Source: Amphirosellinia nigrospora
Lineage: Eukaryota > Ascomycota > Sordariomycetes > Xylariales > Xylariaceae
DNA: 64,000 nt
Reading direction: 5' to 3'
Assembly: GCA_004123355.1 (NCBI GenBank)
Contig: SCHM01000002.1
Location: forward strand, 4,375,569 to 4,439,568
The notes beneath the pieces are model-generated. The model made no database searches and was not told where the DNA came from. It was given only the letters and a program-made list of their open reading frames with translations. Of the stretch, positions 11,328 to 23,304 are shown one piece after another. Position 1 is the first letter of the stretch; each line of letters starts with the position of its first letter. Position numbers and translations under genes: made by a program.

Positions 11328-14300
11328 ATGCTCTCCGAAAAACGCGATCCAGAATTAATAGCCATTTGCGGCTTTGGTGAGAGTGCTTTCACAGAGTTAA
11401 TGCATGTGATGAGACTGACCTTTACATAGCTTGCCAGTTACCTGGGGCTCAGATTCTCCGGAAAGGTTGTGGGACTTGATTTCTAAAGGGCAATCTGCTC
11501 ATGGAGATATCCCTGAATCACGCTTCAACATAGATGGTTTCTATCATCCACAGGGCATGCATCGCCCTGGTAGTATGGCCATGAAGGGTGGTTACTTTCT
11601 GCAAGATGATGTCCGTAACTTTGAAAACACGTTCTTCGACATAAATAATCTTGAAGCTTTATATATGGATCCTCAACAAAGGAAACTACTTGAGGTTGTT
11701 TTTCAATGCCTGGAAAATGCTGGTGTCCCTCTTGATGAAGCGTCGGGGTCCAACACCGGCTGCTATGTTGGCAGCTTCACTACAGACTTCCAGTCCATAC
11801 AGCGGAATGATTTTGATTAGTAAGCCTTGATATTGATTTAACTAGAATGAAAAATTAACCAAAGTCATATCTAATATTAGTGCACACCGATACACCACAA
11901 CAGGACTTGGCACTACTATTCTAGCTAACCGTATCAGCCATGTCTTCAACCTCTCAGGCCCTAGGTATAAACAGCATACATAGACTTAACTATGCTTTTT
12001 GACGCTAATGAGTACACTTTTAGTCTTGTCCTTGATACCGCCTGCTCTTCATCCTTGTACTCTTTACATGTCGCGTGTGTCGCGCTAGAGAATTACGAAT
12101 GCGATGCAGCTATTGTGGCCGGTGCCAATCTTATTTTATCCCCTGAGCAGCATATGACGATCATGAAAAGTGGAGTGCTATCTGCATCGTCGACTTGCCA
12201 CACCTTCGACGTTTCAGCTGATGGCTACGGCCGCGCCGACGGGGTTGGCGCATTATATATCAAGAGACTGCGTGACGCTATCGCTCATAGCGATCCTATT
12301 CGAAGCATAATTCGAGGAAGCGCTGTTAATGCGTAAGTCATCGAACCTATACGTATTAATCGCCACATGTCTGATATTTTTCCTTTGCCTTCTCAGCAAC
12401 GGCCGTACCGCGGGGTAAGCCTTCCAAGTGTCGATGGCCAAGTATCCGTGATACGAAAGGCCCTATCTAGACAAGGTTATGCCCTGATGATATTGACTAT
12501 ATCGAGTGTCATGGCACTGGTACAAAAGTGGGTGACGCTGTCGAAGTTGAGGCACTTGCAAAAGTATTCCAACGTACTATAAAGAACCCTCCTCTATTGA
12601 TCGGCTCTGTCAAGTCCAATGTTGGACATTCTGAGGCGGTAAGCGGTATAACCAGCATTATCAAGGCCGTCATGGCGATGGAGCATGGCTTAATCCCCCG
12701 ACCTACGGCTTGAACACCATAAACCCAAAGCTCAAGGTTAAGGAGCACAACATCGCCATTCCTACAGAAGTCACTGCGTGGCCAGACTCGCCGCTCCAAC
12801 CGCGCCGTGTTGGTGAGTATCTTCCGATACGGAAAGGAAACTAGAAGCTAACCGACTAGGAATAAACTCATTTGGGTACGGTGGTGCTAATGCCCATTGC
12901 ATACTGGAAAGTTTCCCAGTGCTTGACCCAAAGCTATCGGCCTCTGAGCATAGCCAACCGGTAGCTGCACAGTCTCAGCTTATCCTGCCTTTATCAGCAG
13001 CTTCTGTGGAATCGCTGGCGGCGCGGGCTGCAGACTTTGAAAAGATAGATCTCTCCAATATCAACCTCTCGGATATTGCCTACACTCTAGGATCAAGACG
13101 TACCCAACTACCTGTCAGGGGTTTCTTTATTGCTTCTCGCACAGATAATACTCAGCTTTCCCATTCGGAGAGTTTTACATCTTCCACGGCTCATGAAACT
13201 AACAATAATTTGCCTTACGCTTTCGTATTCACGGCCAGGGATCTCAATGGCCTGGGATGGGTAGTGAGCTCCTCGAGGAGTTTCCAGCCTTCCGCCATGC
13301 TATCGCCGAAATGGACAAAACATTGCAAACACTCCCACATGCACCTACCTGGTCCTTAACAAGAAGCGATCCTTGAAACGAAAAATCCAAATTGATTCAT
13401 TTACCAGAAAGATCTCAACCTTGCTGTACGGCGATCCAGGTGGCTTTGATTCGGCTGCTTGCTCTTGGGATATCGTACCTACCATCACCGTAGTCACTCT
13501 TCAGGAGAGATCGCAGCGGCTTTTGCGGCAATATATTTCGGCCGCCGCGGCCATCTTCATAGCCTATTATCGCGGTTACGTCGTTTCCACGGCGCATTAG
13601 ATGGCCTCGCAGCGGTGGGGGGGCTCCATGATAGCTGTAGGGCTATCAGAACAATCTGCGAAGAGGAAATTCTCACAAATGGACTGGGTTCAAAGCTCCG
13701 AATCGCGTGTGTCAACTCTCCGGAAAGCGTGACAATTTCTGGTGATACGACCGCCGTCGAAAGCCTTTTACTGGCGCTCACCGAAAAAGGAGTGTATGCG
13801 AGAGGATTGAAAACTGGAGGCCAGGCATACCATTCTCATCACATGTTATGGGTCGGTCACAGATATGAAGCTCTGCTCAATGAAGTGTTGCCTTCTGTAA
13901 GCCCATCACCACCGCCAGAACACAGAGCGACCTTTGTTTCCTCAGTTGTTGTAGGCGTGAAGTCGTCAGGCTTCGGTGCGCAGTATTGGCGCCAGAATCT
14001 CGAGAGTCAAGTACGCTTTGAGCCCGCGATCGCCTTCATTCAAAGTCAATCCGATCATGTTTTCGTCGAATTAGGACCACACTCCTCTCTTAGCCTACCA
14101 ATCAAACAGATATTAGGCAAAGCCAATATTCACACTACTCGAATTAAATACGCAGCTCTCATGAAGAGGAATATGTGTGCTCTTAGAAGTATCTTAAACT
14201 TTATCGGCTCACTATGGTTGCAGGGCTGCAATATCAACTGGTCTAAAATCAATGGGTTGCAAGAGCTTCCCCAATCCTCAAGACGGCATCGCGTAGTGAC

Positions 14301-17300
14301 CTCACTCCCACCATATCGCTTCAACTACGAAAAAACTCTCTGGGCGGAAAGCCGATCTAGCCTTGAATGTCGCCAACGAAAATTTCTACGACACGAGTTA
14401 TTAGGTTTATTAATATCAGGTGGCAATGGAAGAGATTATATTTTTCGTAATCTGCTCAATGTTCAAGACATTCCTTGGATTCAAGATCATAAACTTGGTG
14501 AAACAGTGATTTTCCCAGGTTCTGGCTACATAGCAATGGCCATGGAGGCGATTATGCAAGTAAAGAACATCAATAGAAAAATGCGGCATTCATTCTTCTT
14601 TGCCAATGTTAATATCACGAACGCTCTTACTCTCTCCACGGACAATCAATCTCGGACGGAACTCTTCCTCTCAATTCACAAGACAAACTTGACAAAGGCA
14701 GCAACCTCATCTAAGTGGTGGGAGTTCAATATTTCCAGCTATGCAAATGAATCATCCGTCTCCCACGCTACTGGTTCCGTCGCCGTCGAAATTTTCAAGG
14801 CCGGGTTATTGTCAAAATATCAGCCGCCTAGCAGTTCTCTTGAGCTTACGGCGAAGCGCACGTGGTATGAGAAACTGGATGAGCAGGGTATCAATTACGG
14901 ACCGACTTTTCAAACCATCGCTCATTTCAAGACACCACGTATAAAATCACAGCTGTGCTGTGCTGCGGATGCCCCTTTGTTGACAAGATGCGGCGATTTG
15001 CACACCGAGTACCCCGTACACCCCATAACGCTGGACGCGTTATTTCAATTGGCAGCCGTTTCCGCATCGGGTGGCGTGCCGAGTGATCTTAAAGGTGTAA
15101 TACCAACGCGAATCACGTCGGCAATTATAAATACTGCGTCAACTCCATCGGGGTCATCATGCCACATGAACTGTCTCGTACAGAAGACCAGTTATGGATC
15201 AATAGAATCTGGTCTGAGCTTCTTCAAGCAGACGGTGAAGTGGCCGTGCAATTTGACCAAGTCAAGTTGATGCCTTACTCTGCCGGAACCCAGTCAATAC
15301 GTCAGGTGGAGAAACGGCACCCCATCCTACGGCTACTATGGAAGCCAGATGTCTATGGCCTCGGCTTCACATCAACGCCAACTCTCGCAAAGCTACTGCA
15401 TAGGTTCTCTCAAGAAATGAACTTAGTTATGCCAGATACATCACTACTTAAGCTAGGAGGTGCCCTTGACCTCCTTGTTCACAAAGAGCCACGAGCTCGG
15501 ATCCTTGAGCTGGGAAATGAGAACCATGAGTTGACTACCTTTTTACTAAACATCTTGTCTTCTCACAGCGAATTTAGGCGCTTCTCTAGTTACAGTACGG
15601 GATCTCTCAACTCGGATGGCTCCATCACTGGCGGCCTGTCGATCCCGCAAATAGCCAGCATTCCCCAGAGCTCACCGATCTTACCAGCAGCCTTTTTGAC
15701 ATTATACTTGTCGTGGCAGCACAACTTCACATTCGAAGCTTCCTCCCACGAGCTCTAGGCTCACTAGCGAAAAACGGGCTAGTTCTAATCCTTGGATCCC
15801 GAACTGAGCTGTACGGCTTTAATTCTAGCGGGATGGCCTACCTTGAATGTCCCATTGATGACAACGCAGCTCTCTTTATCGCTCGACGAGCACCCAAAGA
15901 GCCAAGGAAGCCATCGCAGAAGGACAAGTTCTTGATTATAGAGCGAGAGCGATCATCTCTAGGATCAGAAATAATGCATGCTCTACAGGCCGTTCAGGGG
16001 CAGGTGGTGCGCACTACGCTAGAAGACCTCACCGCAGATCATGTTCTTCCAGGTATCACTGTCTTCAATCTGTGCGAACTGTACTCTCCTCTGCTAAGCA
16101 GAATTACTGATCAGGATATGCGACGCGTGAAAATGATGACCAATAACGCAGCACGTCTAGTATGGGTTACTGGTGGAAATATCATAAAAGGGGGCAACCC
16201 CAACCTTGCCCTAGCAGCTGGCCTAGCTAGAGCTGTAGGCATGGAACAACCCTCTCTCAAGTTCTATACGTACGATGTTGATGCACCAGACTCCGAAGCG
16301 GATTTAACGGCCCAGCATATTCTTTCGATTCTGGAACAACGAGGAACAAGGCTGGATATGGAGTTCGCGCAACAAGATGGTGTTGTGCACGTCAGTCGAC
16401 TCGTGCCAGACGATAGCATCAATACGTTGTTTCGACGCAAACAAGGTCTGGAAACTACGACTCTAAGTCTGAAAGAAGCAAAAGATGTGCAACTCGCCAT
16501 TCGACGACCTGGTCAGTTTGAGAGCATTTTCTTCAAGCAGCAAGAAGCTCCATCACTTCTTTCGCCAGACAGTGTCCGCGTCAAAGTTGCGTCAGCAGGC
16601 ATTAATGCCAAAGATTTCTACGTTCTCGCAGGAAAAGTTGAGACGAAAGATGCAACTTGTCAACTTGAATGCGCAGGAATCATCGTCCAAGCCGGATCCG
16701 CAGTGACTGATTTCGCCGTCGGCGATCGTATTGTGGCCATGGCGCCTATGTATCTTCAGACCTACCAGACTTTGCCGGCATGGGCTTGTTACAAGCTAGG
16801 TGAACAAGACAATCTTGACGTCTGCGCGACATTTCCTGTCGTCTATTCTACTGCTCTTTATGCATTACACCACCGCGCTCGGATCCAATCAGGGGAAAGT
16901 ATCCTGATCCATTCTGGAGCTGGCGGCGTCGGTATTGCCGCAATTGAACTGGCGCTGGCCGCCGGTGCTGAGGTAAGATCACTTACATGCCTGTATCCAT
17001 GAGTCTGGGCGCTAATGAGGAACTCATTCAGGTGTTTACAACAGTGTCAACTGACCAGAAGCGAGACTATCTTATCAAAACATTTGGCCTGATACCATCC
17101 AACATCTTCAGCTCTCGAGGAACATCCTTCCTCGAAGGGATACTCCAAGCTACTGCAGGTCGCGGTGTTGACGCCGTCATCAACTCTCTAACCGGAGACC
17201 AGCTTCACGCAACGTGGAAATGCGTTGCTGATTTCGGTCGCTTCGTAGAAATCGGCAAGTTGGACATTTCAACTGCTGGCCGACTCGAAATGGACCAGTT

Positions 17301-18749
17301 CAGTAAAAACACGACCTTCACAGCTTTCGACCTCAGCCATCTCTATTACAATGAGCAACATAAAATGGATTTGGCATTCTCTCTTATACGAAGTGATGGA
17401 TCTCTATCATCAAGGAACGATTGCCACATCTATGCCAGCAAGAGTGTTTGACATCTCCGAGGCCGCCGATGCCTTCCGTCATTTTGCGTCGCGGAATCGT
17501 ATAGGCAAAATTGCTCTTAATTTCGAGAACCCCGATTCCAAAATCACGGTCCATAAGCAGAGATATGTGACTACATTCCATCCTGAAAAATGTTACGTGA
17601 TGATAGGTTGCCTTAGAGGCCTTGGGCGCACCCTTACTCGTTGGATGGTCGGCCGGGGCGCTAGAAAATTTGCCTTTCTGGGCCGGACCGGTTTGCAAAA
17701 AGCTTCGGCGCTGGATCTGATACAAGATCTCAACGCCCTTGGTGTCAAGTCTGTCGTCGTCACCGGCGACGTCTGCGATCGGACTGATGTAGAGGCTGTG
17801 ATCGACGCAGCCGCAGCACTCGGTGGAATCGTGGCATAGTCCAAGCCGCCATGGGCCTCAGCGAGGCCATCTTTGCAGAGATGCCGACCAACTACTGGCG
17901 TACAGCTATCGATCCGAAGGTGAAGGGGTCCTGGAACTTGTACAATGTGCTAAAGGAAAAAGTAAAATTACACAACTGGACTTCTTCCTCATGACTTCGT
18001 CCGTCTCTGGCAGCGTCGGCACGGCTACCGAAGCCAATTACTGTGCAGCTAATTGTTTCTTGGATATCTTCGCTCGCCATCTCCGGAGTCAGAAGCTGCC
18101 GGGTATCTCGGTTGGCTTGGGTATGATCTCCGAGGTTGGCTACCTGCATGAAAACCCGGACATTGAAGCCCTCCTCCTACGCAAGGGCATTCAACCCATC
18201 AATGCCGACGACATGTTACAAATCATCGACCTCGCTCTGTCATCGGCCCATTCAATGATTAGCATCGACCCTCCGTATGATGAATTGGCGGCTTCTCACT
18301 TCTTAACTGGTTTGGAAGCCTCTGGAATTCAGGAGTTACGTAGGAAAGGATTTGAGGGCAACCATCCCGTTTTGAGAGACTCACGCTCTGGCCTTCTCGC
18401 TACAGCACTAGGTGAGAACGCCAGCAACTCTGTACAGACTGGACGACAAGGAGATCTCCCCGCGGAGATATCAAAAGCGATAGAAGCCGGCCAGAGTTTG
18501 ACGGAGGCAATCTTGGACTACGTGCGGAACCGGTTTGCGAACTTGGTCTTGATGACGCCAGATACAATGGTCACCTCGAAGCCGTTGGAAGAATACGGGA
18601 TGGACAGTATGCTTGGCGCTGAACTCAGGACATGGATTTACCAGACGTTGATGGTCGATGTTCCACTGTCTATGCTTCTAGGGAAAACATGCACATTGGA
18701 GGGGCTGAGCGGCATGGTAGCCGCGACAATAGAAAAGAAGCCGAATTGA
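11328..18749 (+). CDS. Highly reducing polyketide synthase
   Basis: An iterative type I PKS of about 2,360 residues, KS-AT-DH-degenerate MT-ER-KR-ACP. KS (11.3-12.9 kb) has DTACSSS, ECHGTGT and KSNVGH, the full Cys-His-His triad. AT (13.2-14.3 kb) has GHSSGE. DH (14.4-15.3 kb) has [10 protein letters not shown] and LDALFQ, the His/Asp pair. The region 15.4-15.9 kb corresponds to the methyltransferase but shows [12 protein letters not shown] instead of a glycine-rich SAM loop. ER (16.5-17.4 kb) has [16 protein letters not shown] (17.6-18.1 kb) has [10 protein letters not shown] and NYCAAN; ACP has GMDSM with the carrier Ser at 18606-18608. Introns: 11377-11429, 11820-11880, 11965-12023, 12333-12396, 12813-12859 and 16973-17031. 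About 16 one-base frame breaks occur (for example 11444, 12412, 12695, 13233, 15677, 17826, 17955) plus an in-frame TAG at 13598-13600. The intact motifs and splice sites suggest that most are errors. No release domain is visible. Confidence 0.9.
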
Positions 18750-19704
18750 ATTGGAATCATAGATTTTCTTGCTTACGTAGAGACCGACAATTCTCAGAGG
18801 TATATGTGCGAGGGCTTCAGGATGGGTGATCTGGAAGTTGTCAGGGGGCATCCTGGCTAAGCGCTGGTAGTAAGACATGCGGGCTATCGCGCTGCGAAGT
18901 CAATTTAGTCTTCATTTCTCGTCGATGTGTAGTAGTAGAACCATCATAAGTTCTCGAGTCTAGGGGTATGCAGTCTTAGATAATACATTGGAGATTGTCT
19001 CGATGAGACGATTCCTTAGTCGGTGCTCGGCGTTCGCCTCGCTAGCCAATACTTGACTTCACTTAGAATCATCGCTATTCTTTTTGGGGTCTCGAAAATG
19101 ACAAACTAGAATGAGATTCGATCTATATCTCTGCTCCCGAAACGCGTTGGTATGTCTTCGCCTACGGGGTGAGTATCTCGACATGGGAGCTGTAAGTTAC
19201 AATGAACAGTGACTCCCATGACATATCATCATCATCATCATCATCAAATGATCCAAGGCACAAGCTGTCTTTCACTAATACACACAACTTCTATCATACA
19301 GCCAAACACTATCTCATAAACAACTACTCTAGACATTCGCAAACTTATTCGTAACCCAACAACCCGTACTTCACCCGAGCTTCAATGAGAACACATATTG
19401 TATGCGACGCCCATTTGTAACCCTCTCGTCATTCATATCCTCTATTCCCCAACATAGTCTCGCAAACAAGCAATAACTCAATCAAGATGATGCAGTGGTA
19501 TAACTAATAGTCTACACGAAGGAGGCATGCCAACAATTTGCCGCCATACCTAACTTCAATCGGAATCGTCCATCCCTGGTTTATCCTTTCCATTTCCCTT
19601 CCGCCGTTGTGAAATAATAAGAAACTCCGCATCGTCAGTAGCAAATTCGAGTATTAAATAATCGCGTCAAGTAGACCCACAACGCCGCTAATTGGGATGA
19701 TGGT
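18750..19704. other. Intergenic, end of PKS region
   Basis: Convergent 3' regions of the PKS and the CPSF6-like gene. A short ATC trinucleotide run lies at about 19228-19246. This gap is the natural border between the accessory and core parts of the window. No gene seen. Confidence 0.45.
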
Positions 19705-20884
19705 CTATTCTCCTCGTGGTCGTTTGGCGCCGTGCGGGTTCTGCCACTCGCCCTGCTGGTTGCCGGCGAAGAAGGCCGGGTTGAAATGAGGCTGTTGGAA
19801 GCCCATCATCGGCATACCCATGCCACCCATACCTCCCATCATGTTGTTGTTGATACCCCACCGACGCCCGGGGTCATGCCGGGACCCATGCCACCGCCTC
19901 GCCCGCCGCGCATACCCCCTCCGCGCATACCTCCACCCATGTTACCCCCATCATGCCACCACGGAAGCCAAAGCTACCTCCGCCACCACCAGGCATGTTA
20001 CCGAAGCCGAAACTGCCGCCACCGCCCATGTTATTACCGAAGCCTCCGCCACCACCGCCCATATTGTTGTTGTTGTTGTTGTGGAAACCACCACCGCCGC
20101 CACCCATGTTACCCCCGGAAAAGTTTCGGTTAAACCCACCACCACGGGGTCCGTTGAAGTTACCACGGCCCCGAAAGTTGCCGCCACCCCGGTCGTTGAA
20201 GTTCCCGCCGGCGCCGCCTCTGGAAGACGGGTTGTCTTTGCCCTGGCAGGTGCATCTTTCGGTAGAGTACGGAACGGATTCGTAACCGGACTGGAGTATA
20301 TGACGTTGTGTTTCTTACCGCCGGGTTGCGCGCCCTCCGAGCCTGCTGACTCAATCTGATGTTTGGCGGCGGTGGCTGCCTGTTGGGAAGTGAATTCAAG
20401 GTACGCTTGACTGTGGTTTGTCAGTATTGACATAATCCATATGCTAGTAAGGTTGTGCATACCCCTTGCTTTTGCCATTAACCTTGTGTTCACTGAACGT
20501 GATATCCTTCAACTCCTCCTCGGAAGAGGCATTCGCTACCCAACCACGTATATCGTCGTCTGTCGTCCACCAGTTCAGTTCTGAAAGAAGGAGGCAGTTG
20601 GTGGCACCGGGGTCGATTGGCCTGTCATCAGAGTCTCCCTTTCGCTTGACTCCTTGCTGGTATTGTCGTGTTGGGGCACCATGTTCATCATGGCTCTCTT
20701 GGTCTCGGCTATCATAGTTGCCGTGGTGGCTGTCATTATTCACGGATTCCGGAGGGTTAGAGCCGTTGGCAATCGTGATGCTCGTATTACTATCGTAGGC
20801 TTGGGTGTTGTGTTCGTCGGCCTTAGAATCCGTGTCGGGGTGGGCGTCACCGTAGACGTCAATCTCGAAATCCTCGTCGGCCAT
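19705..20884 (-). CDS. CPSF6-like RNA-binding protein (mRNA 3'-end cleavage factor)
   Basis: An RRM protein with a Gly/Asn/Met-rich RGG tail, about 376 residues when restored. The start ATG at 20884 gives MADEDFEIDVYGD; a GTG twelve bases upstream is not a credible start. The RRM carries LNWWTTDDDIRGWV and EHKVNGKSKG, close to the CPSF6/CFIm68 RRM, which pairs with CFIm25 at UGUA sites during pre-mRNA cleavage. One intron, 20411-20462, splits the RRM after GKSKG. The C-terminal half is repeats of GGGGGF, GNNMGGG and RGG, ending HGAKRPRGE with the stop at 19705-19707. Three G losses (near 20237, 19955 and 19855) break the frame and leave the tail in three frames; with them the length is a multiple of three. 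Nuclear location expected. Confidence 0.8.
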
Positions 20885-22461
20885 CTTCAGAGACACGGTG
20901 CGACTGTATGTTATGGAACTTCAAAGTGTGTTACTTGGTCAGAGGAACGAGTGGGTATCTAGCAACTGAATGTATTCGGAGTAAGATACAAGAAGTGCCT
21001 GCCGTCTTTTGGTCCGTTGTATCAGTCATCTAGAAGAGAATACATGTAGGAAAAGCGACCCGGAGAAAGACGAGAGGAAAGCGAAGAGAAAAAACATCTC
21101 ACAGGATGTAGCATCATACGTACAGGTTGGACCGTAGACCGAACGCAAAACCCCTTTGCTCAGGCAATCCCGGGTTTCTGGTCCCGTCTCTACGACTAGC
21201 GGCAGAAAACAACGCGTGAACAAAACGCCAGCTCACCGGCCGGGACGGAGGTCTGAATCAACGAAGACGTCAAGACGAAGCTCTGTGCTCGCAATCTCGG
21301 CCAAGTCTCCCTAGGTACACGCGGGTCGGTGTATGCCGTCCAGATGTCTTATCTTTGGGACGTCAAGAGACAGATGATGCGAACAAGTTACAGGCAGCCA
21401 GGCAACGGGACAGAGAGATCTGGTAGTATCTGGAGAGAAAAAGAAAACAGAACTGCGAGGCGGACAAGACGGACTGACTGTCTGTCTGTATGTCTGCACT
21501 GCCAAGCCCAGAGCCTTTGATGGGCAATCAACCTCGATATCTGTGTTTCTCCGCCTGTGCGTCCGTGTACGTGTACGCGTGTGATTGCTTCAGTTAGCCG
21601 AAAGGAATGAGTCAGGTCAAACGAACAACGGGTAGTCGCATAAGAAGGAGGGAAGATAGTAGGAGGCCAAGCGTGGTGGTGAGAAGGGTTCGCGCGAGGT
21701 GTGAAGTAGTCGTCGATGGTTAAGTTGGGTGGATGTCGCGATCAGTCAAGCCAATACTACCTAGTACTCGAGGGATGCGGACCGTATGCCGGGTGGGGAA
21801 GAGAATCAATAGGTGTTACAGCGGTCTACGGGGGGGAGATAGTGTTTAGCAGTATGGAGATGCCAGCAAAGGTTTGTGACAGGATAGAGGAAAGGTTGTG
21901 GGTGCCGATGACATGGTTGTGGTACGAGTAAAAAAAAAAAGATGAAGGTCGTTCGGAACTTCGAGGTTGGGCTCGGCTTCTCGAGTCCCTGGGGAGGTCA
22001 CAGTTCAGCTGTTTGATTGGCCGACCTTGAGGGACCCTGGGGCCACTACGGTTTGCCCCATTGACGCGCAGTGCTAGCCTAGCCGTAGGGCGGCGAGGTG
22101 CCCTGTCCAGCACTATAATTGTGGAAAGGGGCGCCCCGAGTCAAATTCCGGGGGACGTGCAGATGAGGCTCAACACCCTGGAGCTCTGTGGCTGATGTGT
22201 ACTGGACAGGGGCGCACCAGCCTCCCGAGGTCTTCTCCATCAAACGCTTGCCTGCTTACGGTCTAGCGCACGCCCAGTATTCAGGAAGGCCCGAGCAGGG
22301 GAAATCTGGCCGCATCTCTCTGATTAGTAGCGTCGAGCTTCAGGACAGCGCACCACGTTCACATCTCGACCTGACTACCTCAACTCTCCCAGAGAACAAG
22401 TAGCGAATTCTACCTTCGTCTCCTCACATCCTACACACACGCAAACACACATACAACCACA
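20885..22461. promoter_or_regulatory. Divergent upstream regions of CPSF6-like and SEC61 gamma genes
   Basis: A 1.58-kb gap between two head-to-head housekeeping genes. It contains purine-rich runs, a TGTCTG/TGTATG repeat near 21477-21496 and an A10 run near 21931. The open frames in it lack homology. Unannotated 5' UTR exons of either gene are possible. Confidence 0.4.
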
Positions 22462-22729
22462 ATGGCCGACCAGATAACAGAGTTCCTCGACGTCCAGAAG
22501 GACTTCGTCAAGGACGGCACACAGTTCATCAACCGCTGCACCAAGCCGACCGCAACGAGTACGTCAAGATCTGCCAGGCCGTCGGCGTCGGCTTCGTCGT
22601 CATGGGCGCCATTGGGTACCTCGTCAAGCTGAGTACGCGCGTCCCTAATTTTACCCTTTTTGGCATGCGCTAACACGCTTCCTTCCAGTTCATATCCCCG
22701 TCAACAACGTCCTGGTAGGAGGAGCATAG
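22462..22729 (+). CDS. SSS1: Protein translocation complex subunit Sec61 gamma (SSS1 homologue)
   Basis: A single-pass tail-anchored subunit of the ER Sec61 channel, 70 residues when restored, the normal family size. It begins MADQITEFLDVQKDFVKDG, followed by FINRCTKP and, in the next frame, RNEYVKICQAVGVGF and VVMGAIGYLVKL. An intron at 22633-22688 (GTACGC...TTCCAG, with GCTAAC) separates this from IHIPVNNVLVGGA and the stop at 22727-22729. One C is missing near 22545 in CTKPDRNEY; without it the frame runs into a wrong phase, so the gene is hidden from simple ORF calling. Since SSS1 is essential in yeast, this break is best explained as a sequence error. Confidence 0.9.
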
Positions 22730-23304
22730 GTGCCCGCGCGGAGAGAAGAGGCTATTACGAGGATGATATGCGCGATGGAACGGCACGAACTACCTACCTA
22801 CCTACTTACGACTACCAAAGCCCGTCAATTGCGGTGCGGCGAAACATAATGACGACGATAGACCAGCCAATCTACCCCAACCAAGCACAAAAGAAGGGAC
22901 GAACTCCCTATCTGAATGATTCGCGGCTGGTACGGATGGGTTGATTGACGCACAAAATGAGTTCCATTCATTGGGACATATGACCAGTGCGGATGGGAGT
23001 GGTGGTGCTTTTACTATATCACTGTACAAACAAACAAGCAGACATTGCATTGCATTGCATTGCGTGCGTACTTGGGTGGGAGTTTGAGAGACAAAATAAA
23101 AACCCAAAATGTTTGATCTGATCCAAATCTTATTCTGCCCACGAACGCCTCGAGAGTGCCTATCTCAGATGCCTAATTGCTATGGAAATATCGTGCATGT
23201 TCATACTAGCTAATGACTGACTTAAGTGAGCCCCCTCGGCTGATTCTTCGCAGGGTGTTTCTACTTGATGTGGCCACGATGTCGCATCGAATGCTCGCTT
23301 TCTA
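22730..23304. other. Convergent 3' regions
   Basis: 3' regions of SEC61 gamma and the WD40 gene. It contains CTAC repeats near 22794-22806 and a run of CATTG units near 23043-23063. No gene seen. Confidence 0.4.

Noticed and set aside
11328-18749. PKS as a dead pseudogene
   Set aside because: All catalytic motifs except the methyltransferase and all six introns are intact, and the same one-base losses occur in essential genes, so error is more likely; only the TAG at 13598 remains a doubt.
19953-20285. Long proline-rich plus-strand frame
   Set aside because: It is the mirror of the Gly-rich tail of the CPSF6-like gene on the minus strand; GGN/CCN repeats keep several frames open.
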